From a bacterium (GTDB taxonomy: Bacteria; Armatimonadota; UBA5829), in NCBI GenBank assembly GCA_021372295.1, contig JAJFUS010000036.1:1-57918 (forward strand): a stretch of DNA of 57,918 nt, written 5' to 3'. The notes below the pieces were generated by a model. It was not told the origin of the DNA, ran no database searches, and saw only the letters and a program-made list of their open reading frames with translations. Shown one piece after another: positions 49,079-57,918 of the stretch. The number at the start of each line of letters is the position of its first letter. The first letter of the stretch is position 1. The position numbers and the translations under genes are program-made.

Positions 49079-50866
49079 CTATTTGACTGAGGCAATTCGT
49101 TTGAGCATCTCTTTGGAATTGACGAACCCGACGACACGTGCGGATTTGATTTCTCTGCCTGAACTGTCAAAGAAAATGACAGTGGGAAAGCCTATGACTT
49201 TGTATTTTTCAACGGCTGCGAGCATTGTTTTGTTATTGCGGTCGGTTCCATCCACTCGGAACGTGTTGAACTTGCGAGTCATTTTAATGACTTCTGGGTC
49301 ACTAAATGTTTCGCGCTCAAGTTCTTTGCAGATTCCACACCATTTCGCGGTGAAATCGAGCATCGCGGGTTTGCCGGATCGAGCGGACGATTCTATGCTG
49401 TTGAGCTTATACGGTTGCCACTCAATCGAGACGCTTTGAGAGCTTGGCATTGCCATTGCGACGGCTGCTGCAAGTGCCGCCACGCATCCGACTCTGGTAA
49501 GCGACGCCACGATCTTGCTCGATCTCAGCGACTTTTCCATAAATCCGAGATATATAGCGGCCGCCAATATAATTGCCGGAATGAGCAAATTGCCGATTGA
49601 GTCGGGTAAAATCGGCTTGAGGAAATACGCAGCCGCTCCCAGCATCAGGAACCCCGCGATCTTCTTTACCGCCACCATCCACATTCCAGGCACGGGCATC
49701 TTCGCCGAAAACGCCGCCAGCGCGAAGAGTGGAGTCCCAAGCCCGAGCGCGAGCGCGAAAAACAGCACGAAACCCATCAACGGACTTCCCAGATTTGCTA
49801 CATACAATAACAGCCCCAGCACCACCGGGCCCACGCATGGAGCCGCGACTATCCCGAATACCAGCCCCATCATCAACGCGCCCAATACTCCATCTTTGCC
49901 GGACGACCTGTTTGCGACAAAAGCCGGCGGCTTGAGTTCGTAGAGTCCGAACATCGACATTGACAGTAAAACGAGCAGCGCTGCGATTCCAACTATTACC
50001 ATCGGGCTCTGCATTGCCGAGCCGAACACTCCGCCGGTGGTCGCCGCAACCGCTCCGAGGGTGGAGTAAGTCAACGCCAGACCAAGCACGTATGCTCCGG
50101 CGAGTTTCATCACTTTAGAATTGCTCGATCCGACTTGGCTGCCGAAATACCCGACGGTTATCGGGATCATAGGATATACGCACGGTGTGAACGCAAGAAG
50201 CAGCCCCAGGCCGAAAAGCATAGCGAGACGCAGCGGAATGCCTGCCGAAGCCAGTTTTCCGGCCATTGCGCCCGCATCGTCGCTTGTGCCCGCGGCGGGC
50301 GGCTTCGGGATGTGATCACCCCGAAGCATTGCCGCCGCAAAGATGTCCTTGTTGATCGATTTGACCTTCTCGCCAGGCTTGGCTACCTCGACTTTCAGCT
50401 TTACATCACTTGTCTGAGGAGGATAACACTGATCGTCTTTGCAGCCCTGCACCTCAAGTTTTGAGACGATGGTAATGGTTCCCGGCTTAACGTTTTTGGC
50501 GACCTTGCCTTTCACCTTGATGACGAATTTGCCTTCGTAGACCGGGATTTTTTCGTCAGGCGCGATGGGAAATGCTTTCCGTTCCGCTTTCGGCCAGACG
50601 GGCTCGGCTAGCGTAATCCCTTTGGGCGCGGTCAGCTTCAAACTGGCCGGATAGCCCGCATCTTTGTCGTGAGACCCCACATGGAATCCCTTCTTGACCG
50701 TCGCCACAATTGCCAGCTCGAACGCGGCTCCGGGTTTGAGCTTATCTGACGAGAGCACGACTTTGCTCGTCACATAAGGCTCCGACTTGCCGAACTGGGC
50801 AAAAGCTCCCTCGGCTGAGGTCAAGATTACGATAATTAAGATGAAGATGAGTTTGTATGTGCGCAT
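49079..50866 (-). CDS. dsbD: Thiol:disulfide interchange protein DsbD
   Basis: 595 residues with the full three-domain layout. After the signal peptide a periplasmic alpha domain holds GCKDDQCYPP (Cys142, Cys147). Eight membrane helices follow with redox cysteines Cys229 in TPCVYPMIP and Cys344 in APCVGP. A C-terminal thioredoxin-like domain has WCGICKELE (Cys510, Cys513). It moves electrons from cytoplasmic thioredoxin to periplasmic proteins, keeping thiols reduced for DsbC or cytochrome c maturation. Next to Cys-containing envelope proteins its role is plausible but general. Its stop is immediately before the riboswitch promoter. Confidence 0.95.
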   Translation of the reverse strand: MRTYKLIFILIIVILTSAEGAFAQFGKSEPYVTSKVVLSSDKLKPGAAFELAIVATVKKGFHVGSHDKDAGYPASLKLTAPKGITLAEPVWPKAERKAFPIAPDEKIPVYEGKFVIKVKGKVAKNVKPGTITIVSKLEVQGCKDDQCYPPQTSDVKLKVEVAKPGEKVKSINKDIFAAAMLRGDHIPKPPAAGTSDDAGAMAGKLASAGIPLRLAMLFGLGLLLAFTPCVYPMIPITVGYFGSQVGSSNSKVMKLAGAYVLGLALTYSTLGAVAATTGGVFGSAMQSPMVIVGIAALLVLLSMSMFGLYELKPPAFVANRSSGKDGVLGALMMGLVFGIVAAPCVGPVVLGLLLYVANLGSPLMGFVLFFALALGLGTPLFALAAFSAKMPVPGMWMVAVKKIAGFLMLGAAAYFLKPILPDSIGNLLIPAIILAAAIYLGFMEKSLRSSKIVASLTRVGCVAALAAAVAMAMPSSQSVSIEWQPYKLNSIESSARSGKPAMLDFTAKWCGICKELERETFSDPEVIKMTRKFNTFRVDGTDRNNKTMLAAVEKYKVIGFPTVIFFDSSGREIKSARVVGFVNSKEMLKRIASVK

Positions 50867-50933
50867 ATCACTTATTATATTACCAGATTACATAGCCGGC
50901 GTCACGTTGCTGAGCGATTTTTTCGTGAGATGC

Positions 50934-52982
50934 TTAGTATCCGCTGCCGCTGAGTTCCAGCCAGAGGTGTTTATCTTTGTCGATGCCGTAGTTTTGGCCG
51001 TCGGGCGACCATGCCAGGCCGACCTCATAAGGCCCGAGAGGACGATACAATCCGACTTTCAGATACGAGGTCGAATAATGATATGAATTGTCGCTGATTG
51101 TGTAGGCGTAGCTGTAGAGATTATAGCTGCATTTCATGCGCCAGAGCGACGAGGCTCGATAGTTGAGATTGGAACTGAGGTTCAACCTGCCGGAGTCCAA
51201 CCCGTAAGAGACCGACGAGTTGCTTTTCCACTTGCCGCCGCCAAGGGCGAAAGCGCATGAGAGCAGATGTCTTGACAGCGACGATGAGCTGTCGGTGGTT
51301 CCGGTTCGGATGTTGTATGCGTAACCCAGCGATGCGTTGCCGCCTGCCCAGCGGTTTCTCAGAGTGGGGCCCAATCGCAGGCTTGCTCCCATGTCGGAGT
51401 CCCCGCAGATAATGAATGACGTTTTTGTGTCGAAGCTGGTGGTCAATTTTTGCTTGCCGGGCCGGCTGTAGCTGGTGCTCAATCCCAGAGAGTGGTAGAG
51501 CGTGGACGACGTGGAATCACCCGACGACGACCAAAGTTTTCCATAGCCCAGGGTGAAACTCGGGTTGATCTTGCCGATCAGATTGGATATGATCGGTGAT
51601 TTTGGTCTGAATATCGCTCTGGCGGAGCAGTTCGACTGACCGACGTATTCCTCTAAATCGTCGGACGTGGACTGAAGAATACTGCTGCCGCCGACGTATC
51701 CCGTGAGTGTGTAAGTGTAGTGTTGAAGACTTCCCGTGACGTTGAGGGTGCTACTGTAGATGTTTTTCGCGTAGCTCGATGACGGTTGAAAGCGCATCGA
51801 GATGTCGGCGCGTCCCCCGGTCATCATCGATCCGAATTCCAGGTGATGCGCCAGTTCAAACGCCTGGCTCGAACCGAATACCGAGTCCACAAACACTCGT
51901 CCCTGACTGGTGTCGCTCAAAGAATAGTTTTGCTCCAGACCCAGGCTCATGCCTTTTGCGGGCATGTAATAGCCTCCGTTTTCGGCTCCGTTGGCGGCGT
52001 AACGCAGCTTCAGCGCGCCGGTGCGCGAGTCGGACATGTGATAGTAGAATGGCATGTCCACCAGTATGCCGTCGTTGGACGTATATCGAACCTGCTGCAG
52101 GATCGACTCCTTTTCCTTGTAGCTGTAGCAGTAGTAGGGCAGCGAAATGACTTTGACCTCGCCCACATATATAGAGGCCTTGAAAAACAGTATTTTCTCG
52201 CCGGGGATGAGTACCAGCCTGTCGCAGATGATCCAGGTTTTGCCGTCAACATCGTCAAGAGGAATGAAACCCTGGTCATCGGTTTGATCGTCATTCGTCT
52301 CGATCTGTTTGAGACTGGCGGCGCTGTATATTCGAGCGTTCGATTGCTCGTTTGAGTCGATCAGGCGGATGTGGTCTGTGCGAGTGTCGCATGTGAGCGC
52401 ATCGGCGTGCAGAGTCTCTTCTTTGCCTTCGATGCTCACCTCGCCCTGGGCAAGCATTTGACTTTTGCTCTGGCAAACCTGCGCGCCCGTTGCTTTGATT
52501 GTGAGATTTCCGTACTCCATCGTCACACCGCTGCTGGCGAGGATTGTGTCCGTATCGACCGAATACGCAAGCGACCCGGCTTCCATACGGATTGTTTTGG
52601 CGGTTGCGCTTATTTCTTCGTCGCCGGAGGGGGAATAGAACTCCACCTGGATAGAATCCGTTACGCCGTCCGCGATTACAGTCACGGTGGCCATTTGAGG
52701 CGTTTCCGAGGACGTCAGTATGCCGATGGCCCGTCCGCCGGACGTGTAGGCCACCGGAGTGATGTCACCTGCTGAGGTGGTGAGGTGGACTTCAGTGCCG
52801 TCTGAGACATTTGCGCCCGATGAATCAAACAGTGTGACCAGCACCTGCGCGCGACTTTTGCCGTCTGCGGGAATGCTTGTGGGGCTGGCGTCGAGTGAGA
52901 CCATCGCGGCCTCACTGATATTTGCCGAAGCCAGTAATGACAGACCGATCAGAAGAATTGCAAACGTTCTGGTGGGTGGCAC
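50934..52982 (-). CDS. LptD/OstA-like outer-membrane barrel with N-terminal invasin-type Ig domain
   Basis: 682 residues. A signal peptide (1-25) is followed by a Big_1-like Ig domain (about 27-115; LDASPTSIPADGKSRAQVLV). An OstA/LptA-type beta-jellyroll comes next (about 125-250; MEYGNLTIKATGAQVCQSKS, GEVSIEGKEETLHADAL). The remaining 400 residues are alternating aromatic/Ser-rich beta strands ending LWLELSGSGY, as expected of an outer-membrane barrel. LptD normally inserts LPS with LptE; the Ig domain in front is unusual. GTG start with GGAAGGG upstream. Confidence 0.8.
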   Translation of the reverse strand: MPPTRTFAILLIGLSLLASANISEAAMVSLDASPTSIPADGKSRAQVLVTLFDSSGANVSDGTEVHLTTSAGDITPVAYTSGGRAIGILTSSETPQMATVTVIADGVTDSIQVEFYSPSGDEEISATAKTIRMEAGSLAYSVDTDTILASSGVTMEYGNLTIKATGAQVCQSKSQMLAQGEVSIEGKEETLHADALTCDTRTDHIRLIDSNEQSNARIYSAASLKQIETNDDQTDDQGFIPLDDVDGKTWIICDRLVLIPGEKILFFKASIYVGEVKVISLPYYCYSYKEKESILQQVRYTSNDGILVDMPFYYHMSDSRTGALKLRYAANGAENGGYYMPAKGMSLGLEQNYSLSDTSQGRVFVDSVFGSSQAFELAHHLEFGSMMTGGRADISMRFQPSSSYAKNIYSSTLNVTGSLQHYTYTLTGYVGGSSILQSTSDDLEEYVGQSNCSARAIFRPKSPIISNLIGKINPSFTLGYGKLWSSSGDSTSSTLYHSLGLSTSYSRPGKQKLTTSFDTKTSFIICGDSDMGASLRLGPTLRNRWAGGNASLGYAYNIRTGTTDSSSSLSRHLLSCAFALGGGKWKSNSSVSYGLDSGRLNLSSNLNYRASSLWRMKCSYNLYSYAYTISDNSYHYSTSYLKVGLYRPLGPYEVGLAWSPDGQNYGIDKDKHLWLELSGSGY

Positions 52983-53003
52983 TTGCCCTTCCGAGTTTCT
53001 ATG

Positions 53004-53029
53004 TCGAGGCCCTCCGAAGAGGGCCTCGA
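53004..53029. terminator. Strong intergenic hairpin between the two Ig-domain genes
   Basis: TCGAGGCCCTC and GAGGGCCTCGA form an 11-bp perfect stem with a CGAA tetraloop. There is no T-run on either side, so it is not a standard terminator. It lies in the 74-bp gap after the stop at 53056 and before the start at 52982, and could slow polymerase or protect the 3' end of the upstream message. Confidence 0.55.
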
Positions 53030-53055
53030 TGGCTATATATCAATTTCGCTATCAG

Positions 53056-55119
53056 TTAGTTGACTGTGAAGTTGATAGTATACTTCACATTTGAGTAGTT
53101 GCTGTTACCGGACTTTATGGTTATGGTTATGATACCATCACCCACTGGAGTCAAATTGTCGACGTCGCTGCTTGTCGATAGTGTAAATGACACCTCTCCA
53201 TTGCTCGTTGTGGAGCTGGAGGACGACAGTGTCCCCTTGGTGGTAGAAGCAGTTACTTCTGTGGTATCAGTCACAGGATGTCCGTTTATATCCTGAACGG
53301 TAACATCAATTGTTGCTCCGTCACCCTGTGCAAGCGTGGTGTCCGATATTGTGTAGCTGCAGTTTGTCGCATACGGATACCCGGAGAAGATCACTAGGCC
53401 TTTGCCGCTTTCGGTTTCGGTGTAACCTTCGGAAGAAGCGGTCACGTCTACAAGACCGGTCCAACTGCTGTCGCCGGATGCGTCGGCTTTGAGCGTAGCC
53501 GTGGCGGTTCCGCCAGTAGTGGTGATGGTTCCGGTTGTGGTGATTATGCCATGGCTCACACTGAATGTGACTACCGTTCCATCGGGCACGGCTACGTTAC
53601 TGGCATTGCGTACCAGGGCTGTGAGAGTTGTTGTATCCGACATCAGATCCCAACCCCTGATATTTGTCGGGCTGGCTCCGATTTGAATACTGGCCACCTC
53701 ACTTGATGCAACCTCTGTGAATGTGATGTTAAGACTGCTGCTGGTGATGTCGGATGCAGGCTTGGGAACATTGTTTTCCTGTGTGGCAAGCACCTGCGCA
53801 TTGACTGTCGATGTGCCCGTACTGCATGTTTGGCTTGACGAATTCTTGCTGACAAGATAAGTTGTAGCCACACCCTCTGTGGTTTCTACGGTCGTTGTAT
53901 TTGTACCTGAAGCAGCAAATGTCGCGCCGCTGGAGCCGGATGTGGTAAATGTTACGACAGTGTCGTCCTCAACTTTATTGCCTCCGGCATCTGTGACGGT
54001 GGCGGTGATTTTTGCCTGCGAACTGCCGTCACACTCCACTTCCGTTACGTCGGAACCGATTTCCACGTGGGAGGGCGGCCCGGCGGTTATTTTAATGTCA
54101 ACCGTTTGGGTGTTGCTGGTTTTCCACGTCGCCGTTATGGTAGCCGTGCCGGCCTCAGTGCTGGTAAACGTAGTCTGGGCGGTGCCGTCAGCGCCCACGT
54201 CCACGGAGTCGTCACTGAAATCTCCAATGTCGGAAGTGAATTTTACGGTGCCGTCGCTGGTGACCAGTTCGTGCTTGGAGTTATAGCATTTCGCAGTGAT
54301 TGTTGACGAGGTTACGGATCCGCCGCTGCCTTTGATCTGCATCGCGGTTGCGGTGGCTGAAAGCTCTATGCAGCTGTCAAACGACACGGTTATCTTTTTG
54401 GTCTTGCCCAACGCCTTTACCGTGACTTCCGCTTCGGTGGCGCTTTCGTTATCGTCTTTGGTCAGGGTTGCGGTGGCTTTACCGTCGTTAGTTGTGGTTT
54501 CCGTTGGACTGATGCTGCCCGCGGTAGTGGCAAATGTCACCTTGGTTCCATCTGCAACAAAGTCGCCGTCAGATTCCTTTAGGGTTACCGTTATTGTGTG
54601 GCTGACTGTGTCGTCTATGCCGCCGTCACTGTTGTTTGGCTCGGATTTAACTGTCATTGTGGCGCTGCTTGAGTCATCGTCATCGTTACTGCCTTTGACC
54701 AGCATATAGACGAGCGCCACAGCCGCCGCGATGCCGAGTGCTTTCCAGATCTTGCCCGACTTGGACGATTTCTTTGAAGAAGTAGGTGCGCTGGTGATGG
54801 GAGCGGAGTCGCCCGCGTGAATGGTACATCCGGCGGCAAGGTCGGAGACTTTTATCCTGGAGATGCCCCAGTTCATCTGCACAACCTCGTAATTTGCGAT
54901 CTGCGCGCCATTTTGCATAATGACGCCTTTGGTTCCGACCGCCACGCCTTCACCCTTTCCGGCGCTGATGTAAAGACTACCGGCGCTGTCAGTGAAGCTG
55001 GAAATAACAATTGACTTGCCCGGAGCGTCCGCATAAGCCGGAGCAATGATCGAAATGAGCATTGCTGCTACAAGCACTACAGACAATTTCCCGGCAAGGC
55101 ACTTCGTTATCACTTTCAT
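53056..55119 (-). CDS. Exported multi-Ig (Big_1/invasin-type) protein with membrane anchor
   Basis: 687 residues. A signal peptide (MKVITKCLAGKLSVVLVAAM, cut after AYA) precedes a small beta domain with FlgT-C-like residues (LYISAGKGEGVAVGTKGVI). Then come a Ser/Lys linker, a membrane helix (IWKALGIAAAVALVYMLV) and an Asp/Ser spacer. At least five repeated Ig-like domains follow, each with a DGTxVTF motif (DGTKVTFATTAGSIS, DGTVKFTSDIG, DDTVVTFTTSGSS, DGTVVTFSVSHG). Big_1 domains form rods in adhesins; no outer-membrane anchor is seen, so the rod may extend through the periplasm. The ATG at 55119 has AAAGGG upstream. Confidence 0.85.
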   Translation of the reverse strand: MKVITKCLAGKLSVVLVAAMLISIIAPAYADAPGKSIVISSFTDSAGSLYISAGKGEGVAVGTKGVIMQNGAQIANYEVVQMNWGISRIKVSDLAAGCTIHAGDSAPITSAPTSSKKSSKSGKIWKALGIAAAVALVYMLVKGSNDDDDSSSATMTVKSEPNNSDGGIDDTVSHTITVTLKESDGDFVADGTKVTFATTAGSISPTETTTNDGKATATLTKDDNESATEAEVTVKALGKTKKITVSFDSCIELSATATAMQIKGSGGSVTSSTITAKCYNSKHELVTSDGTVKFTSDIGDFSDDSVDVGADGTAQTTFTSTEAGTATITATWKTSNTQTVDIKITAGPPSHVEIGSDVTEVECDGSSQAKITATVTDAGGNKVEDDTVVTFTTSGSSGATFAASGTNTTTVETTEGVATTYLVSKNSSSQTCSTGTSTVNAQVLATQENNVPKPASDITSSSLNITFTEVASSEVASIQIGASPTNIRGWDLMSDTTTLTALVRNASNVAVPDGTVVTFSVSHGIITTTGTITTTGGTATATLKADASGDSSWTGLVDVTASSEGYTETESGKGLVIFSGYPYATNCSYTISDTTLAQGDGATIDVTVQDINGHPVTDTTEVTASTTKGTLSSSSSTTSNGEVSFTLSTSSDVDNLTPVGDGIITITIKSGNSNYSNVKYTINFTVN

Positions 55120-55320
55120 AATTGTCCCTTTCACTAAGTCATATAAAATGGGTCGCGTAACAGGCCCTGCATTTTCTGCAGTATATCCCAATTATACTAT
55201 ATAATAGCAGAGTCACCAGTATATTTTCGGCGCAGGTGGCTATCTTGCGCAGGGTGCTTTTGTTTGGAATACGGCTGCATGACACCAAAGCATTCCCAAA
55301 AGCTCATGGGTTTTATTATA

Positions 55321-57918
55321 TCATGCTCTTCTAAATGCGCCGCCCGAAGCAACGGCCGTCACCCGTCTTTCCAGGAAAACCTGGCCGCCGTCCGAGACCG
55401 ACCCTGAGCGGTCGCTTCGCGAGACCGTGACCTCGGGCGCAATGGCTCCGGCTTCAACGGCTCGCTTTCGAGCGCGAGCGCGGCCTATTTCGACGGCTCT
55501 AGCGGTTGCTTTGTCCAATTCGCTGAACTCGATCCTCTCTTCCGAGCCGTGAAGGACGTAGTTGGACATCTGCCCCGGCCTGATCAGAATTTCTTCGCGG
55601 ATTACTATTTCGCTGCCGATCGCGCCGATTGCGTTCGCCACATCCGCGTGCTCCGGGACGATGATTTTAGCCTGCAAGTGCCCAGCCACTTTAGGAACGA
55701 GAGCTTCGGCGGGCGCGCCTATCGCCACAACCGGATGTCGCAGCGAGATCGCCATGCCAAGGCCGACTCCGTCGTCACTGAAGGCCTTGTCCAGAATAAA
55801 TTTCCAGTCATCGGGAATTTCCTGCAGTTTTCTGTCTTCCCATGAGATCTCGCGCCGTATGATCTCTTCGTAAAGCCTTCGAGTGACTGCGCGCATTGCC
55901 ATCTCTATAACCTCATCCGGTGGTTTTCCAAACATCGCTGAAAATATTTCAAGAGCTTTTTTTGATGCATCGGCGTCCCAGCGAGTGAACGCGCCGGTGA
56001 CATGCAGCAAATCGGTGGGAGTCAGCCCTGCTCGTTTTACCATCCCGCACGCCTCAAGACGCGCAGTTGGAAGCAGTGTATGCGAGGGCGCATCCATCGC
56101 CTTGGCGGCCTGCAATATCGGAACCGGACCGTCTCCAAGAAGCTCGATGAGCTGTTTTTCGCGATCCGTAAGCCTCATTTTGATCCTGCTCGAGAGCACC
56201 AGCACGTCCAGCGGAGAGGCGTCGGTCGAACCGGCATAATACCTGGCATCGAAATTATAAAGGAAGTCGCGCACCCGGCCGTGCTCCCGCGCCAGATATG
56301 CGAACGGCAAATTTCTCACCGGCCCGACGGCAATCTTTCGATCCGGCGTAAAGTCGATCCGGCTGTCTCCGCCCAGACCCGCGGTGGATATCTCGACCGC
56401 GTCCACGCTCATCGTCCATGATCCGATCCGAGCGCCCTCGGGCGAGACTGCCGCGCGGCCGTTTTCGATAATTGCGCAGTCGGTGGTTGTTCCGCCGACA
56501 TCCAGCACCATTGCATTGTCCAGGCCTGTAATGATCCTCGCTCCGCTGACACTTGCCGCCGGGCCGGAGAGGATTGTCTCAACAGGACGCGCCCGTGCGA
56601 TGCTTTCGTCAACGGGGGTGCCGTCGCCCTTCACCACCATCAGTTTGCCGGGCACATGAAAGTCAGCCAGAGCCGAGTGGACAGAGTTTATCAGCGCGCT
56701 GATGATCGGGATGAGGGTCGCGTTCGCGATGGCCGTCTGCGCGGCGTGGATGCCGTTGATCCGCCTGCTGACCTCATGTGCGCACACGATGGGGACGTCT
56801 GTCATCTGCGAAGCGATTTCCCGCGCGCGATTGGCGAGAGCCGGGTTTCGCACCGTGGCGTAGCCCGCTATTACAATCGCCGCGCAGCGCTCGTCGTCAA
56901 TCAGCTTTTTGACAGCATGGCGGCAGGCGTCTTCATCCAGAGGCGTAATGACCTCACCGGTTATCGCCACAGCGCCGCCTACATTGATGAGAGGCTTGTG
57001 TCCGACTTGCTCGACCGTCCAGTCCCACGGCGAAAGAGCGATCATCCCGACCTTGTGGCCGCGTCCTTCGACAATCGAGTTCGTGGCGAGAGTGGTCGAC
57101 AGACTCGTCACCTGTACCAGGTCGAGCATGTCCGGCGGAAGTTGTGAGAGAGCGCCGCGAATGCCTTCGACCAGGTTGTGATAAGTGGTAAGCGATTTGG
57201 CTTTCGCGAGGACTTTTCGTTCGCCCAGGTCGAAGATCACGGCGTCGGTATATGTGCCTCCCGCGTCGATCCCAAGGCCGACCCCCACGGATCTCGACCT
57301 GCCGTTTCCAGCCTCCAGTATCACTTCAGTATTCGAGAACTGGCCAATGTCATCGCCGTCTATCGACACAGCGGCAAAAATCTTGTCGTCTCCGCTGGAT
57401 ACCGACCTGCTCACCGGCGGGAGCACGAATATGCGGTTGTCGTCCCAATCGCCCGCAAGCATATGCCTGATGAGATCGACATCGCCCTGAATTACTTCAT
57501 GGTTCCACTCAAATATGCGCGCCATGTCCCGCGTGAACTCGATCAGCGCGTCCTCGCCCGGGAAACCCATATCTATATAAGCCGCGCGGGTGTAATGCTG
57601 ACGCCATCGCTCCATAAACGCTACCACATGCTCGGCGTTTTCCCTGCCGAACCGCTTAGCCAGGCTCTCGAAATCGGGATGTTTGTCCCAGCCGTCACGA
57701 GTGTAGTTGGAGTAGAGTTCGGCGGCCTCGCGATTCTTGGGGTTGACTTTTTTTTGAATCCAGCCGAGCGTGTGATAAAACGTGCCGGGGTTCTTATTGA
57801 ACTGCTTCAAGTACGCTTCCGCCGACCCAAGAAACAGTGTGATGCAGTCGTGTGCCCTGGGGATAACCACTGGTATGTCGCGTGATGCCAGATTCGCCGT
57901 GCCGCGTCCGCAGAGTCC
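55321..57918 (-). CDS. DUF1638-hydantoinase/oxoprolinase fusion (5' end beyond window)
   Basis: At least 865 residues; the frame stays open to the window edge. The visible start GLCGRGTANLASRDIP then VVIPRAHDCITLFLGS is internal to a DUF1638 domain, so an apparent GTG at 57870 is not the true start. DUF1638 covers about 1-165 (GTFYHTLGWIQKKVN). From about 210 comes a hydantoinase A-like ATPase: GIDAGGTYTDAVIFD, TTLATNSIVEGRG and VLDVGGTTTDCAI. A winged-helix-like segment (DREKQLIELLGDGPVP) and a C-terminal domain follow. Both families occur with corrinoid methyltransferase systems, where an ATPase reactivates cobalamin; that role is inference. Confidence 0.85.
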   Translation of the reverse strand, partial: GLCGRGTANLASRDIPVVIPRAHDCITLFLGSAEAYLKQFNKNPGTFYHTLGWIQKKVNPKNREAAELYSNYTRDGWDKHPDFESLAKRFGRENAEHVVAFMERWRQHYTRAAYIDMGFPGEDALIEFTRDMARIFEWNHEVIQGDVDLIRHMLAGDWDDNRIFVLPPVSRSVSSGDDKIFAAVSIDGDDIGQFSNTEVILEAGNGRSRSVGVGLGIDAGGTYTDAVIFDLGERKVLAKAKSLTTYHNLVEGIRGALSQLPPDMLDLVQVTSLSTTLATNSIVEGRGHKVGMIALSPWDWTVEQVGHKPLINVGGAVAITGEVITPLDEDACRHAVKKLIDDERCAAIVIAGYATVRNPALANRAREIASQMTDVPIVCAHEVSRRINGIHAAQTAIANATLIPIISALINSVHSALADFHVPGKLMVVKGDGTPVDESIARARPVETILSGPAASVSGARIITGLDNAMVLDVGGTTTDCAIIENGRAAVSPEGARIGSWTMSVDAVEISTAGLGGDSRIDFTPDRKIAVGPVRNLPFAYLAREHGRVRDFLYNFDARYYAGSTDASPLDVLVLSSRIKMRLTDREKQLIELLGDGPVPILQAAKAMDAPSHTLLPTARLEACGMVKRAGLTPTDLLHVTGAFTRWDADASKKALEIFSAMFGKPPDEVIEMAMRAVTRRLYEEIIRREISWEDRKLQEIPDDWKFILDKAFSDDGVGLGMAISLRHPVVAIGAPAEALVPKVAGHLQAKIIVPEHADVANAIGAIGSEIVIREEILIRPGQMSNYVLHGSEERIEFSELDKATARAVEIGRARARKRAVEAGAIAPEVTVSRSDRSGSVSDGGQVFLERRVTAVASGGAFRRA

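Noticed and set aside
57868..57870. GTG as the true start of the DUF1638-hydantoinase gene
   Set aside because: The frame continues to the window edge and the residues before it (GLCGRGTANL) fit the DUF1638 domain.

Overview
The window looks like chromosomal DNA of a free-living diderm bacterium. An exosortase/EpsI pair, an LptD/OstA-like outer-membrane barrel, a DsbD and a FliA/WhiG-type sigma factor point that way. Many genes start with GTG or TTG and overlap their neighbours by ATGA, TAATG or TAGTG. The mix (exosortase glycan locus, invasin-type Ig proteins, a DEAD-box helicase with zinc ribbons, a DUF1638-hydantoinase fusion) would fit Armatimonadota or a similar under-studied phylum, but that is inference: there is no rRNA or other marker gene here.

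Region 1 (1-30080, all minus strand) is a large exopolysaccharide/surface-glycan locus. Read in the direction of transcription it holds a secreted protein, a Wzz/BY-kinase-type co-polymerase, an ABC exporter (Wzm/Wzt), a polysaccharide pyruvyl transferase, five retaining GT4-type glycosyltransferases, two hexapeptide acyltransferases, three inverting GT2 enzymes plus one polyprenyl-phosphate GT2, an O-antigen-ligase/polymerase, a large secreted glycoside-hydrolase-like protein, two polytopic membrane proteins, an exosortase with EpsI and two last GT4 enzymes. From 25714 down to 150 almost every junction is an overlap or a gap of a few bases, so it is probably one transcription unit. Three copies of an unusual composite repeat, each a chain of short hairpins round a long and different palindrome, lie at 1-126, 25753-25955 and 29875-30076, each just downstream of a stop codon.

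Region 2 (30081-46000) is general and regulatory: a zinc-ribbon DEAD-box helicase; a 29-codon ORF with a perfect Shine-Dalgarno upstream of a small sigma-70-like factor; a FIST protein paired with a GAF-PAS-GGDEF-EAL protein; a MATE transporter; secreted FlgT-like, unknown and TPR proteins; pyrimidine-nucleoside phosphorylase; a two-component system; and a metallophosphoesterase with an altered motif.

Region 3 (46001-57918) holds a FliA/WhiG-family sigma gene behind a near-consensus promoter, a PrsA/SurA-like foldase lipoprotein, and a cation-diffusion-facilitator exporter behind what appears to be a complete NiCo (czcD) riboswitch with its own promoter and overlapping terminator. Then come DsbD, an LptD-like protein carrying an invasin Ig domain, a membrane-anchored multi-Ig protein, and a DUF1638-hydantoinase/oxoprolinase fusion whose 5' end runs off the window. 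I saw no tRNA, rRNA, CRISPR array, transposase or prophage.
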